DNA from: Verrucomicrobiota bacterium
GTDB taxonomy: Bacteria; Verrucomicrobiota; Verrucomicrobiia; Verrucomicrobiales; Akkermansiaceae
Length of the DNA stretch: 64,000 nt
Direction: 5' to 3'
NCBI GenBank assembly: GCA_030835305.1
Contig: JAURPJ010000074.1
Coordinates: 37,777 to 101,776 of the forward strand
Part shown: piece after piece, positions 24,595-31,742 of the stretch
How the letters are laid out: each line of letters begins with the position of its first letter
Numbering within the stretch: the first letter of the stretch is position 1
The notes under the pieces: generated by a model
The model's database searches: none
The model's input: only the letters and a program-made list of their open reading frames with translations
What the model was told of the DNA's origin: nothing
Position numbers and translations under genes: made by a program

Positions 24595-25911
24595 ATGAAA
24601 ATCAAAGCAGCTTTCCTTTCAGGCCTATTTTCCGGTGTTCTTTACGCTGAGACCTCACTCACCACCGAGCAACAAGTCTTCGGAAGCGGCTTTTCTTTCG
24701 AAAACATTCCCCCACCTGCGACCAATGACCTTGGATCCCGGGCCCGATGGCAGGTCATCTCCGGGAAGGTTGATCGGAACGGCGGCGGCATCGCGTCCAT
24801 GCACGACGGCAAGGTGCCCAACGGCGACGACGAACCGCGGACAAACTTTTTCTTTGCGGCGGGCTCCAACGGCGGGTTGGTTCACGTTAACCTGGGAGAT
24901 GCCGTCGATCTGAAACGCATCACCAGTTACTCACGCCACTTTAAAAACAGGGGACCCCAGGTTTTTGATCTCTATGCCTCCTTGTCCGAAAAACCACCCG
25001 TCGGTAGCGGGGATCTGAAAACCAAGGAATGGGTCAAGCTTGCCTCCATCGACACCCGCGACGCCAACCGCTCCATGGGCGGACGCCATACCGCGTCCCT
25101 TACCGGAAAAATCGGTCGCTTCCGCCAGCTCGTTTTCGACATCAAACCGACTGAAAAGAAAACACCGTTTGGTCTCACTTTTTTCAGCGAAATTGACATC
25201 GTTGAAGTAAATGGACCGGACCTTGAACACGTCCCTTCAGGAAATCCACCCAAGGTGATCCGCTTTGCGACGCCTGACAAAAAATACTCTTTCGTCGTCG
25301 ATGCCACCGATGCCCCCCATTACGAAAATTGGGTCAAGACCGAGCTCTCGCCCGTCATTTTAGAATGGTACCCCAAGATCGTCGACCTGCTCCCCGGCGA
25401 TGGCTACGAAGCGCCAACCACAGTCACCCTGCAATTCAAAAACGACCTACCAGATGGAGTCCCCGCGTATGCCACCGGATCGTTTGTCACCATGAATGCC
25501 CCTTGGTTCAAAAACCAACTTGGGAAAGAGGCCAAAGGATGCGTCGTCCACGAACTTGTCCACGTTGTACAAAACTATTGGCTCGCCCCTCGGCTCAATC
25601 CCAACCCAAAACGAACTCCAGGTTGGGTCACCGAAGGGTTGGCCGATTACATCCGCTGGTTCCTCTACGAACCCGAAACGAAAGGAGCCCACTACACCCC
25701 GGCGCAAATTCGCACAATGAAGCACGATGCCAGCTACCGAATCTCGGCCAACTTCATCGATTGGGTTTCGAGAAACCATCAGAAAAACATCGCCCGCCTC
25801 ATCAACGAGGCCGCTCGCACCGGGCGCTACGAAGACGATCTCTGGAAAAAGCAAACAGGTAGCTCGATAGGAGAACTTGCCCGTGGATGGAAGTCACAAG
25901 GACTAAAGTGA
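24595..25911 (+). CDS. Basic secretory protein (BSP)-type zinc metallopeptidase
   Basis: This 438-residue exported protein has a signal peptide (MKIKAAFLSGLFSGVLYA). An N-terminal discoidin-like beta region (about 45-205) carries TSYSRHFKNRGPQVFDLYAS. A C-terminal BSP domain (about 230-435) has the zinc motif HELVH at residues 319-323, followed by the family block TPGWVTEGLADYIRW (EGLADY 347-352). His319, His323 and the later acidic residue are the expected zinc ligands and Glu320 the catalytic base. BSPs were first described in plants and are common in Bacteroidota and Verrucomicrobiota. The substrate is probably an extracellular protein; this is an inference. Confidence 0.88.
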   Translation: MKIKAAFLSGLFSGVLYAETSLTTEQQVFGSGFSFENIPPPATNDLGSRARWQVISGKVDRNGGGIASMHDGKVPNGDDEPRTNFFFAAGSNGGLVHVNLGDAVDLKRITSYSRHFKNRGPQVFDLYASLSEKPPVGSGDLKTKEWVKLASIDTRDANRSMGGRHTASLTGKIGRFRQLVFDIKPTEKKTPFGLTFFSEIDIVEVNGPDLEHVPSGNPPKVIRFATPDKKYSFVVDATDAPHYENWVKTELSPVILEWYPKIVDLLPGDGYEAPTTVTLQFKNDLPDGVPAYATGSFVTMNAPWFKNQLGKEAKGCVVHELVHVVQNYWLAPRLNPNPKRTPGWVTEGLADYIRWFLYEPETKGAHYTPAQIRTMKHDASYRISANFIDWVSRNHQKNIARLINEAARTGRYEDDLWKKQTGSSIGELARGWKSQGLK

Positions 25912-26144
25912 AACTAGCGACATCTCTTCAAAAGCCCGAGCGAGGCTATGACGGCAAGTGCTGCCGTTGCAGCTTCGATAACCGGGCTCCCTTCCGCCCG
26001 GGCAAACTAGGACCCGCCCGACCCGCCACTCTCATTTTCAATCTCATAGCGAACCGATGTGATGATCGATTCCGCTCCTGCGGAGAGTGTTTTAATATCC
26101 ACCGTTCCCAGGTTGTTGATTGATCTGTTGCCAAACTCGGCCAA

Positions 26145-26411
26145 ATGAAATGCGCTCGACTCAAACTCACCTGGAACAAGGAAATCTTAATTGTTCTTGG
26201 GATCACTTTTGCGACCATCCTGGCTTGGCTCACGCAAAGCAACCACGGCTGCTCGACCGGCACCGTTTCCCTGATTCATTTGATCGTTTTTTTCGGATGT
26301 GAAATCCGAAACCTCCGCGACCTCCACTCGCTCTCGTTAGACGTCCTCCTGCTCATTGGCGGCGGACTCTGTCTTGATACTGCGATTTTCGCGAGCGGAC
26401 TCGCCGGCTGA
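26145..26411 (+). CDS. Small hydrophobic protein, unknown
   Basis: This 88-residue frame encodes three hydrophobic stretches (EILIVLGITFATILAWL, TVSLIHLIVFFG and LDVLLLIGGGLCLDTAIFA) with a basic N-terminus, as in a small inner-membrane protein. No family is recognised. It is the first of four closely spaced plus-strand frames (gaps of 24 and 16 bases, then a one-base overlap) that end with the AraC-type regulator; this spacing is the main support for calling it a gene. The roughly 230 bases ahead of it hold no other gene. Confidence 0.45.
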   Translation: MKCARLKLTWNKEILIVLGITFATILAWLTQSNHGCSTGTVSLIHLIVFFGCEIRNLRDLHSLSLDVLLLIGGGLCLDTAIFASGLAG

Positions 26412-26435
26412 CTTGTTGGCATTCCCCCTCCCACA

Positions 26436-26591
26436 ATGCTCCCCACCTACCTCGCCGCAATCACTTTTAGCATCGCCGCCTGCCTCAAGTCATGCCTGAT
26501 GAACAACACCGCGACAGCCAATCTCGTCAGGCCTATGATCACCGACCTCACCCTCGGATTTTGGTGGTGGGGATTTCTTGGTGTGGGTTAA
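26436..26591 (+). CDS. Very small membrane protein, unknown
   Basis: This 51-residue frame (ATG at 26436, TAA at 26589) has a hydrophobic N-terminal segment (MLPTYLAAITFSIAACLKSC) and a Trp-rich hydrophobic C-terminus (LTLGFWWWGFLGVG), suggesting two membrane passes. It lies 24 bases after the previous small frame and 16 bases before the zinc-ribbon gene. It is real only if the cluster is conserved elsewhere; no family is recognised. Confidence 0.4.
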   Translation: MLPTYLAAITFSIAACLKSCLMNNTATANLVRPMITDLTLGFWWWGFLGVG

Positions 26592-26607
26592 GCTCACCCT
26601 CACGCCC

Positions 26608-26913
26608 ATGGAAGTTCGTCACCAAACCTGTCTCGCCTGCCACTCACAAGAGCTGGAAAACATCATCGTTCGTGATGCCGGGCGCACCCGCTACATCTTC
26701 GTTCGGTGTGCCAAATGCCACGAGTTCGTCGCGCGCTACCCCCCCAAAGACTACCATAACCACGGCCGCACTCTGGACTCGCTCCTCCAATCCACCGGCC
26801 AGAGCGTCGAGAGCGGCAGGGAGATGCTTCACCAGTTAGAGGAGCGTAAGGAAACGGCCCAGACGCAATTTAACGAAATAATTCAAATCCTACAAGACTC
26901 CCAGCTGAGCTGA
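26608..26913 (+). CDS. Zinc-ribbon protein co-translated with PAS-AraC regulator
   Basis: The ATG at 26608 (MEVRHQTCLACHSQELENII) is preferred; the frame extends 10 codons upstream through a GTG-rich stretch. The 101-residue product has two CxxC pairs, CLAC and CAKC, about 28 residues apart, which form a typical zinc ribbon. A helical, charged C-terminal half follows (SVESGREMLHQLEERKETAQ). Zinc ribbons commonly bind nucleic acid or protein. The TGA stop shares its last base with the ATG of the PAS-AraC gene, so the two products are probably made together and may act in the same circuit. The function is otherwise unknown. Confidence 0.72.
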   Translation: MEVRHQTCLACHSQELENIIVRDAGRTRYIFVRCAKCHEFVARYPPKDYHNHGRTLDSLLQSTGQSVESGREMLHQLEERKETAQTQFNEIIQILQDSQLS

Positions 26914-27635
26914 TGCAAAACACCAAATTCTTTACGGACCATCAGGTCGAGAATCACCTCGCCACCATTTTCGACGACCTTCCCGGATTCATCTACTTTG
27001 TCAAAGACCGTGATCTCCGCTACGTCGCATTCAACGAGAAGCTTTGTGAAATCTTCGAATCTAGCGACATCCTCGGAAAGCGCGACGATGACTTCATCCC
27101 CGAGCACATCCTGAAACACATCCGCAAAGATGACCTCCGGATTCTGGAATCGGGCCAACCAATCATCAATCGCGTCGAACTGGTTCCCCGCGGCAGTGGG
27201 TTCGTCGATTGGTCCACGACGACCAAAAAACCTCTCCGAAATGCCAACGAAGAAATTTGCGGCATTATTGGGGTCACCCGCCCCTTCGACCAAGGCACCG
27301 CGTCACTCAGCAAAAACGAAGAACTCGGCACCGCCCTCCGGCTCCTCCATCAGCACTACCGGGACAACATCGCCATCACCGAACTCGCCAAATCGGCCCA
27401 TCTTTCCCTCAGCAGCTTTCTCAGGAAATTCAAGGCCTGCTTCAACATGACTCCTAAAGAATACCTGCGCCACCTTCGGATTCAGGAAGCCTGCCACCTG
27501 ATCGTACGTACCACTCAGACTTTCGCCCAGATCAGCTACCACTGCGGATTCGCCGACCAAGCCCACTTCTCCCGTGAATTCTCCCGCATTCTCAAAGAAC
27601 CACCCAGCTCTTACCGGGCCCGCTACCGCATTTGA
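26913..27635 (+). CDS. PAS-domain AraC-family transcriptional regulator
   Basis: This 240-residue protein has an N-terminal PAS domain (about 14-130: LPGFIYFVKDRDLRYVAFNE, then GKRDDDFIPEHI and GIIGVTRPFD) and a C-terminal AraC/XylS double helix-turn-helix (about 138-240: ITELAKSAHLSLSSFLRKFK and QISYHCGFADQAHFSREFSR). The PAS domain would sense a small ligand or redox state and the HTH pair would bind DNA. It lies 69 bases ahead of the Tm-1-like gene and reads in the same direction, so it is a likely activator of the catabolic genes that follow. The inducer is unknown. Confidence 0.9.
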   Translation: MQNTKFFTDHQVENHLATIFDDLPGFIYFVKDRDLRYVAFNEKLCEIFESSDILGKRDDDFIPEHILKHIRKDDLRILESGQPIINRVELVPRGSGFVDWSTTTKKPLRNANEEICGIIGVTRPFDQGTASLSKNEELGTALRLLHQHYRDNIAITELAKSAHLSLSSFLRKFKACFNMTPKEYLRHLRIQEACHLIVRTTQTFAQISYHCGFADQAHFSREFSRILKEPPSSYRARYRI

Positions 27636-27704
27636 CGATTTTATTCAAAAAAGACCGCATTTTCTTCAAGACGATTGCTTGTTCATTGTGTATCTCTCCT
27701 CCCG

Positions 27705-28922
27705 ATGAAAACGGTTGCCATTCTTGCCACTCTCGACACCAAAGCCGATGAGGCAGACTTCATGCGGTCCGAAATTGAATCTCTCGGCGGTAAAGCGCTT
27801 TTGATTGATCTCTCTCTGGTTGGTGACTCCGAACTCTCTGCCAATGTTACCAAGCAGGAGATCATCTCCGTCGGCGGAGGCAATCTCGACGAGCTTCTCG
27901 TAAAACCAAACCGCGAGCAATCCAATCCCTTCATTGTGGCAGGTGCGACCAAGATTCTCAAGGAGCTTCAAGAATCCGGACAAATTGATGCGGCCGTCTC
28001 CCTTGGAGGGACTCAGGGCACCTCCACCTGCGCCCCCATTCTACAGTCTCTTCCCTACGGGTTTCCCAAAGTCATGCTTTCCACGGCGGCCTCGGGCGAC
28101 ACCTCTCCTTTTGTCGGCATCAAGGACATCACCATGATGTTCGCCGTCTCCGACATCCTTGGACTCAACGTTTTCTCCCGCAAGATTCTCGCCAACGCCG
28201 CCGCGGCTGCCTGGGGGATGGCTCAATCCAAGCAATGCATCACCAAGAGCGAAGCCAAAGGAGTCATCGGAATGTCAAATCTCGGGGTTCTCACCAAGGG
28301 CGCGATGCACGCCATCAAACTTTTTGAAAAAGCAGGCTACGAAGTGATCACCTTCCACGCCATCGGAGCCGGCGGCGACGCCATGGAGCAGATGATGAAG
28401 GAAGGAATCATCAACGCGGTGTTCGACTACGGTCTCGGCGAAATTGCCGACGGAGTCTGGGAAGTCCTCCGCGCCGGTGGCCCCGAGCGGCTGACCGTCG
28501 CCGGGAAACTCGGCCTCCCCCAGGTCATCGTCCCGGGTGGCTCCGAGCACCTCGGTATTCTCGTCAACGAGCCCAACAAAATCCCCGCCGGATACGAAGA
28601 TCACCAAATCACCTGGCACTCACCCTACGTTTTCGTCCCCAGACTCAATGCCGAAGAACAAGATCGCGTCGCCAAGGTGATCGGCGAAAAACTTTCCCAC
28701 TCCACCAAGGACATCCTCTTCCTCATGCCGCTCAAAGGCGTTTCCAGCTACTCCGCCGAAGGAGGCGAACTCTACAACACAGATCTGGATGCCGCCTACT
28801 GGGAGTCCCTTCAAAAATATCTCCCCGACACCATCGAGATCGAATCGATGGACGTCACCGCCCAGGACTCCGCCCTCGTCGAGCGCGCGGTCACCTACCT
28901 AATCGAAAAACTCGAACAGTAA
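27705..28922 (+). CDS. Tm-1-like ATP-binding domain protein (UPF0261)
   Basis: The ATG at 27705 (MKTVAILATLDTKADEADFM) is chosen; the frame runs 10 codons further upstream without sense. The 405-residue protein matches the UPF0261/Tm-1-like family along its length. The first domain has the block LGGTQGTSTCAPILQSLPYG and then VMLSTAASGDTSPFVGIKDI; the second has GVIGMSNLGVLTKGAMHAIK and ends with VIGEKLSHSTKDILFLMPLK. The plant Tm-1 homologue binds ATP and blocks a viral replicase, but the bacterial members have no proven reaction. It is the first gene of the catabolic operon, so a role in handling the sugar or sugar-phosphate substrate is inferred. Confidence 0.88.
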   Translation: MKTVAILATLDTKADEADFMRSEIESLGGKALLIDLSLVGDSELSANVTKQEIISVGGGNLDELLVKPNREQSNPFIVAGATKILKELQESGQIDAAVSLGGTQGTSTCAPILQSLPYGFPKVMLSTAASGDTSPFVGIKDITMMFAVSDILGLNVFSRKILANAAAAAWGMAQSKQCITKSEAKGVIGMSNLGVLTKGAMHAIKLFEKAGYEVITFHAIGAGGDAMEQMMKEGIINAVFDYGLGEIADGVWEVLRAGGPERLTVAGKLGLPQVIVPGGSEHLGILVNEPNKIPAGYEDHQITWHSPYVFVPRLNAEEQDRVAKVIGEKLSHSTKDILFLMPLKGVSSYSAEGGELYNTDLDAAYWESLQKYLPDTIEIESMDVTAQDSALVERAVTYLIEKLEQ

Positions 28923-28931
28923 AAATCGCCA

Positions 28932-29078
28932 TGATCGACCCTGAATTTTTCCAGACCATTTACGATGAAACCGCCAAAATTTTCCACCAAGGCGAGGTGA
29001 AACTCAAAGGCCCGCTGGAAGACGAAGAGCCCGGCGAAGTTGAGCCCCGCATTCGCCTCGCCTGCGCTCTCAAATAAC
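28932..29078 (+). CDS. 48-residue protein, unknown
   Basis: This short frame (ATG at 28932, TAA at 29076) lies 9 bases after the Tm-1-like stop and 43 bases before the LsrF-type gene. Its product is acidic in the middle (LEDEEPGEVEPRIRLACALK) with a helical N-terminus (MIDPEFFQTIYDETAKIFHQ). The codon use matches its neighbours, with C/G-rich third positions. No family is recognised. Its position inside the operon supports it as a real small protein. Confidence 0.5.
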
Positions 29079-29121
29079 AATTTTTTAAAACCAACTAACC
29101 AACCCATCACAAACTAATACC

Positions 29122-29988
29122 ATGGCTGACCTAGACGACATCAGAGACGGAGATAACTTCGGACTCAACACACCCGCCGACACCTCTTCATTCTACCTTA
29201 AGGGAATGAACAGCGCATCATGGGGCATCAAAAACCGCATGTCCCGCATCTTCAACCGCGAGTCCGGACGCACCGTGATGCTCGCTTTCGACCACGGCTT
29301 CCTTATGGGACCCACCTCCGGTCTTGAGCGCATCGACCTCAACATTGCCCCCCTCGCCGAAGAAGCCGACTGCCTCATGGGCTGCCGTGGCATGCTCCGC
29401 ACCAGCATCCCTGCCGAGAACACCAAGCCCATCTGTCTACGCACCGATTCCGGCACCACGATTCTCACCGAGATGAACCACAATGTTCTCATCTCGGAGC
29501 AGGACGCCATCTCCATGAATGCTTCGGCCATGGCCGCCATGCTTGCGGTCGGTGATGCCGCTACCGAGGCCTCCACCATCGCCAATTTCTCCAAGCTTGT
29601 TGACATCGGCAATAAATACGGCATCCCCGTCATGGGCGTGACCGCAGTCGGAAAGGACATGGCCCGCGACTCCCGTTACTTCGGCCTCGCCTCCCGCGTC
29701 TGCGCCGAAAACGGAGCCTCCATCGTCAAAACTTACTACACCGAAGGCTTCGAAAACGTCGTGGCAGCCTGCCCCGTTCCCGTAGTCATCGCCGGTGGCA
29801 AGAAACTCCCCGAACTCGAAGCGCTCGAACTCTGCTACAATGCCATCCAGTGTGGCGCCTCCGGAGTCGACATGGGCCGTAATGTCTTCCAGTCCGACAA
29901 ACCTCTCGCCATGATGAGAGCCGTCAAGGAAGTCGTCCACAACGGCGCCAGGCCTGCCGAGGCGATCGAGATCTACAACGCCGGGTAA
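29122..29988 (+). CDS. lsrF: LsrF-type thiolase/class I aldolase (DhnA family)
   Basis: This 288-residue protein aligns with E. coli LsrF from end to end, as remembered from that family: MADLDDIRDG, then SRIFNRESGRTVMLAFDHG, then GPTSGLERIDLNIAPL, GVGKDMARDSRYFGLASRV-type blocks, and VPVVIAGGKKLPELEALEL. The Schiff-base lysine is Lys203 (IVKTYY), the same number as in E. coli. LsrF uses coenzyme A to cleave the phosphorylated AI-2 derivative to acetyl-CoA and DHAP; a related aldolase or thiolase reaction is likely here. No LsrK, LsrG, LsrR or LsrACDB genes are nearby, so the symbol marks the family and does not imply AI-2 use. A terminator-like hairpin follows the stop. Confidence 0.88.
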   Translation: MADLDDIRDGDNFGLNTPADTSSFYLKGMNSASWGIKNRMSRIFNRESGRTVMLAFDHGFLMGPTSGLERIDLNIAPLAEEADCLMGCRGMLRTSIPAENTKPICLRTDSGTTILTEMNHNVLISEQDAISMNASAMAAMLAVGDAATEASTIANFSKLVDIGNKYGIPVMGVTAVGKDMARDSRYFGLASRVCAENGASIVKTYYTEGFENVVAACPVPVVIAGGKKLPELEALELCYNAIQCGASGVDMGRNVFQSDKPLAMMRAVKEVVHNGARPAEAIEIYNAG

Positions 29989-30025
29989 AATCGGGTGGCG
30001 ACACCCGATCGCCTCGCTTACTTCC

Positions 30026-30056
30026 AAAACCCCGGGCTCGCAGCCCGGGGTTTTTT
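30026..30056 (+). terminator. Strong hairpin after lsrF-type gene, inside the presumed operon
   Basis: The stem AAAACCCCGGGCT / AGCCCCGGGTTTT-type arms (13 bp, CGC loop) is followed by T residues. It lies 38 bases after the stop of the LsrF-type gene and 68 bases before the epimerase gene. It would split the catabolic genes into two transcripts or lower the expression of the last two. Confidence 0.85.
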
Positions 30057-30124
30057 ATCCCACGCTTCAAAGGAACAAACTAAACAATCTGCCCATCCGT
30101 CCATTTCCCTAACCGTTCAATCCA

Positions 30125-30802
30125 ATGACCCGCGCCGAAAAAATCGATCTCATCCGCTCCCGCCCGCAACTTTCCGTCGCCACCCTGAGTGCTGACATGG
30201 GCAACCAAAACGCCGCCCTCCAAACCCTCAAGGAGAACAACGTCAACCTCATTCACTTCGATGTCATGGATGGCAATATCTGGCCCAACATCACCGTCGG
30301 CTCCCCTTTCGTTGCCGGCCTCAGAACAGACCTTCTCAAGGATGTCCACCTTCTCATCAACAAACCAAAACAGCACATCGATTCCTTCGCCAAAGCCGGG
30401 GCCGATCTTATTTCGTTCTCCGTCGAATACACCGCGCACATCGACGACACCCTTGCCCGTATTTCCGCCCACGAAGAGATCGTCCGTGGTGTCTCACTGA
30501 ACCCCGGGACCGCCCCCGGCTTCATCAAGAAATACCTCGATCAAATCGACTACGTTCTTCTTCTCGGCGTTGGTCCCTATTCAGGCAAGGATCTCTTCCT
30601 CGACGACCTCCCCGCCAAAATCAAAACGCTCCTCGAGTGGAAACCCGAGCTCCTCATCTGCATTGATGGCGGCGTGAGCAAAAACACGATCGCCCAAATT
30701 GCAAACATGAAGCCTCATTTCGTCGTTTCCGGTTCCGCCATCTTCAACAACGAAGACCCCGTCGAAAACCTTGCCTTCTTCAACAACGCTCTTACCGCCT
30801 AA
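30125..30802 (+). CDS. Ribulose-phosphate 3-epimerase family protein with altered loop
   Basis: This 225-residue TIM barrel keeps the metal ligands of the family: His44 and Asp46 (IHFDVMDG), His75 (DVHLLINKP) and Asp181 (ICIDGGVSKNT). It also has SLNPGTAP and the phosphate-binding VVSGSAIF. In the canonical enzyme the flexible loop over the active site reads VNPGFGGQ; here the same place reads LLLGVGPYSGKDLF, and AlsE-like family members also vary there. The fold predicts epimerisation at C3 of a ketose phosphate, but the loop suggests a different substrate from D-ribulose 5-phosphate. It is 7 bases ahead of the SDR gene, and the operon pairs it with an LsrF-type enzyme as Salmonella LsrE is paired with LsrF. 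Confidence 0.86.
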   Translation: MTRAEKIDLIRSRPQLSVATLSADMGNQNAALQTLKENNVNLIHFDVMDGNIWPNITVGSPFVAGLRTDLLKDVHLLINKPKQHIDSFAKAGADLISFSVEYTAHIDDTLARISAHEEIVRGVSLNPGTAPGFIKKYLDQIDYVLLLGVGPYSGKDLFLDDLPAKIKTLLEWKPELLICIDGGVSKNTIAQIANMKPHFVVSGSAIFNNEDPVENLAFFNNALTA

Positions 30803-30808
30803 ACGAAA

Positions 30809-31576
30809 ATGTCCGAACAAATCCACGCCAATAAAATCGCCATCGTCACCGGAGCCTGCGGAGGAATCGGCCGCGCCACTGCCGAACGCCTTCGTAACGA
30901 CGGAGCCACCGTCGTCGGCCTCGATATTAATCCCGACGTCGTCACTAACCTCACCGGTGAACGCCTTTCCGGGGCCGTTTGCGACATCTCGGATGACACC
31001 GCCCTCAAGGCCGCTGTCGACAAGGTCATCGCCGAGCACGGCGGCCTCGACCTCATCGTCGCCAACGCTGGAATCTTCAAATCCGGCGAACACATCGATG
31101 CTCCAGAGGATTCGTGGGACCTCCACCTTCGCATCAACCTCACCGCCACCCAACGGTTCCTGAAGTTCTCCATCCCTGCTCTTAAGAAGAGCGAGAAGCA
31201 GCCCAGTATCATCATCATCGGTTCGCGAAACTACGCCGCCCCTGGGCCCGGTGCTTCCGCCTACTCCGTCACCAAGGCAGGCGTGACCCAACTCGCCCGT
31301 GTCGCAGCCCTCGAACTGGCCGAATTCGGCGTTCGCGTCAACGTCCTCCATCCTGATGCCGTCTTCGACACCGAAATCTGGACCGACGAAGCCCTCGAAA
31401 AGTCGGCCAAGCGCTACGGAATGACCGTCGAAGAATACAAAACAAAAAACCTCCTCCACGCCGAAATTACCTCTCCCGGCGTTGCCGCCATGGTCAGCCA
31501 GGTCGCCGGCCCCGTTTTCTACGCCACCACCGGTGCTCAAATCCCGATCGATGGTGGTAACGATCGTGTGATTTAA
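30809..31576 (+). CDS. Short-chain dehydrogenase similar to half of bifunctional sugar aldolase/SDR
   Basis: This 255-residue SDR has the Rossmann motif TGACGGIG near the N-terminus, NAG in VANAGIFKSGE, the catalytic Ser in IIIIGSRNYAAPG and the YxxxK motif in YSVTKAGV. The C-terminal stretch (WTDEALEKSAKRYGMTVEEY, then TTGAQIPIDGGNDRVI) is that of the dehydrogenase half of bifunctional aldolase/SDR proteins of the rhamnose-type pathways. It would oxidise or reduce a sugar-derived alcohol or aldehyde with NAD(P). The aldolase partner may be the separate LsrF-type enzyme in the same operon. The gene ends the operon; about 165 bases without a gene follow. Confidence 0.87.
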   Translation: MSEQIHANKIAIVTGACGGIGRATAERLRNDGATVVGLDINPDVVTNLTGERLSGAVCDISDDTALKAAVDKVIAEHGGLDLIVANAGIFKSGEHIDAPEDSWDLHLRINLTATQRFLKFSIPALKKSEKQPSIIIIGSRNYAAPGPGASAYSVTKAGVTQLARVAALELAEFGVRVNVLHPDAVFDTEIWTDEALEKSAKRYGMTVEEYKTKNLLHAEITSPGVAAMVSQVAGPVFYATTGAQIPIDGGNDRVI

Positions 31577-31742
31577 GAACAACATTCGAAACCTCTCCCA
31601 AAATTACGAGGAAGGGTTCTTTTGCTGGTCGAATTACCCGGAACATCCGGTTGAGCGCCCCGGCTCCCTCGACTAGGCACACTCCGTTACCCGGGAGCAA
31701 TTTGGAAGAGCCACTCCGGTCCGCCCGTATGTGGAATTCCAG

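Noticed and set aside
25912..26144. Minus-strand stretch with protein-like reading (NNLGTVDIKTLSAGAE region)
   Set aside because: Under 60 codons, no good start, and it overlaps the small membrane protein frame; kept only as a possible remnant.
27705..31576. Reading the LsrF-type operon as an AI-2 (lsr) quorum-quenching operon
   Set aside because: No LsrK, LsrG, LsrR or LsrACDB homologue lies within the window, and the regulator is PAS-AraC rather than LsrR; only the LsrF-type enzyme and a distant LsrE-like epimerase agree.
27705..31576. Bacterial microcompartment locus for fucose/rhamnose breakdown
   Set aside because: The SDR resembles such loci, but no shell protein or aldehyde dehydrogenase with encapsulation peptide was found.
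30581..31585. Long minus-strand frame (334 codons) opposite the epimerase and SDR genes
   Set aside because: It is antisense to two well-supported genes and has Gly/Asp/Val-rich composition typical of the mirror frame of GC-rich coding DNA; no family is seen.
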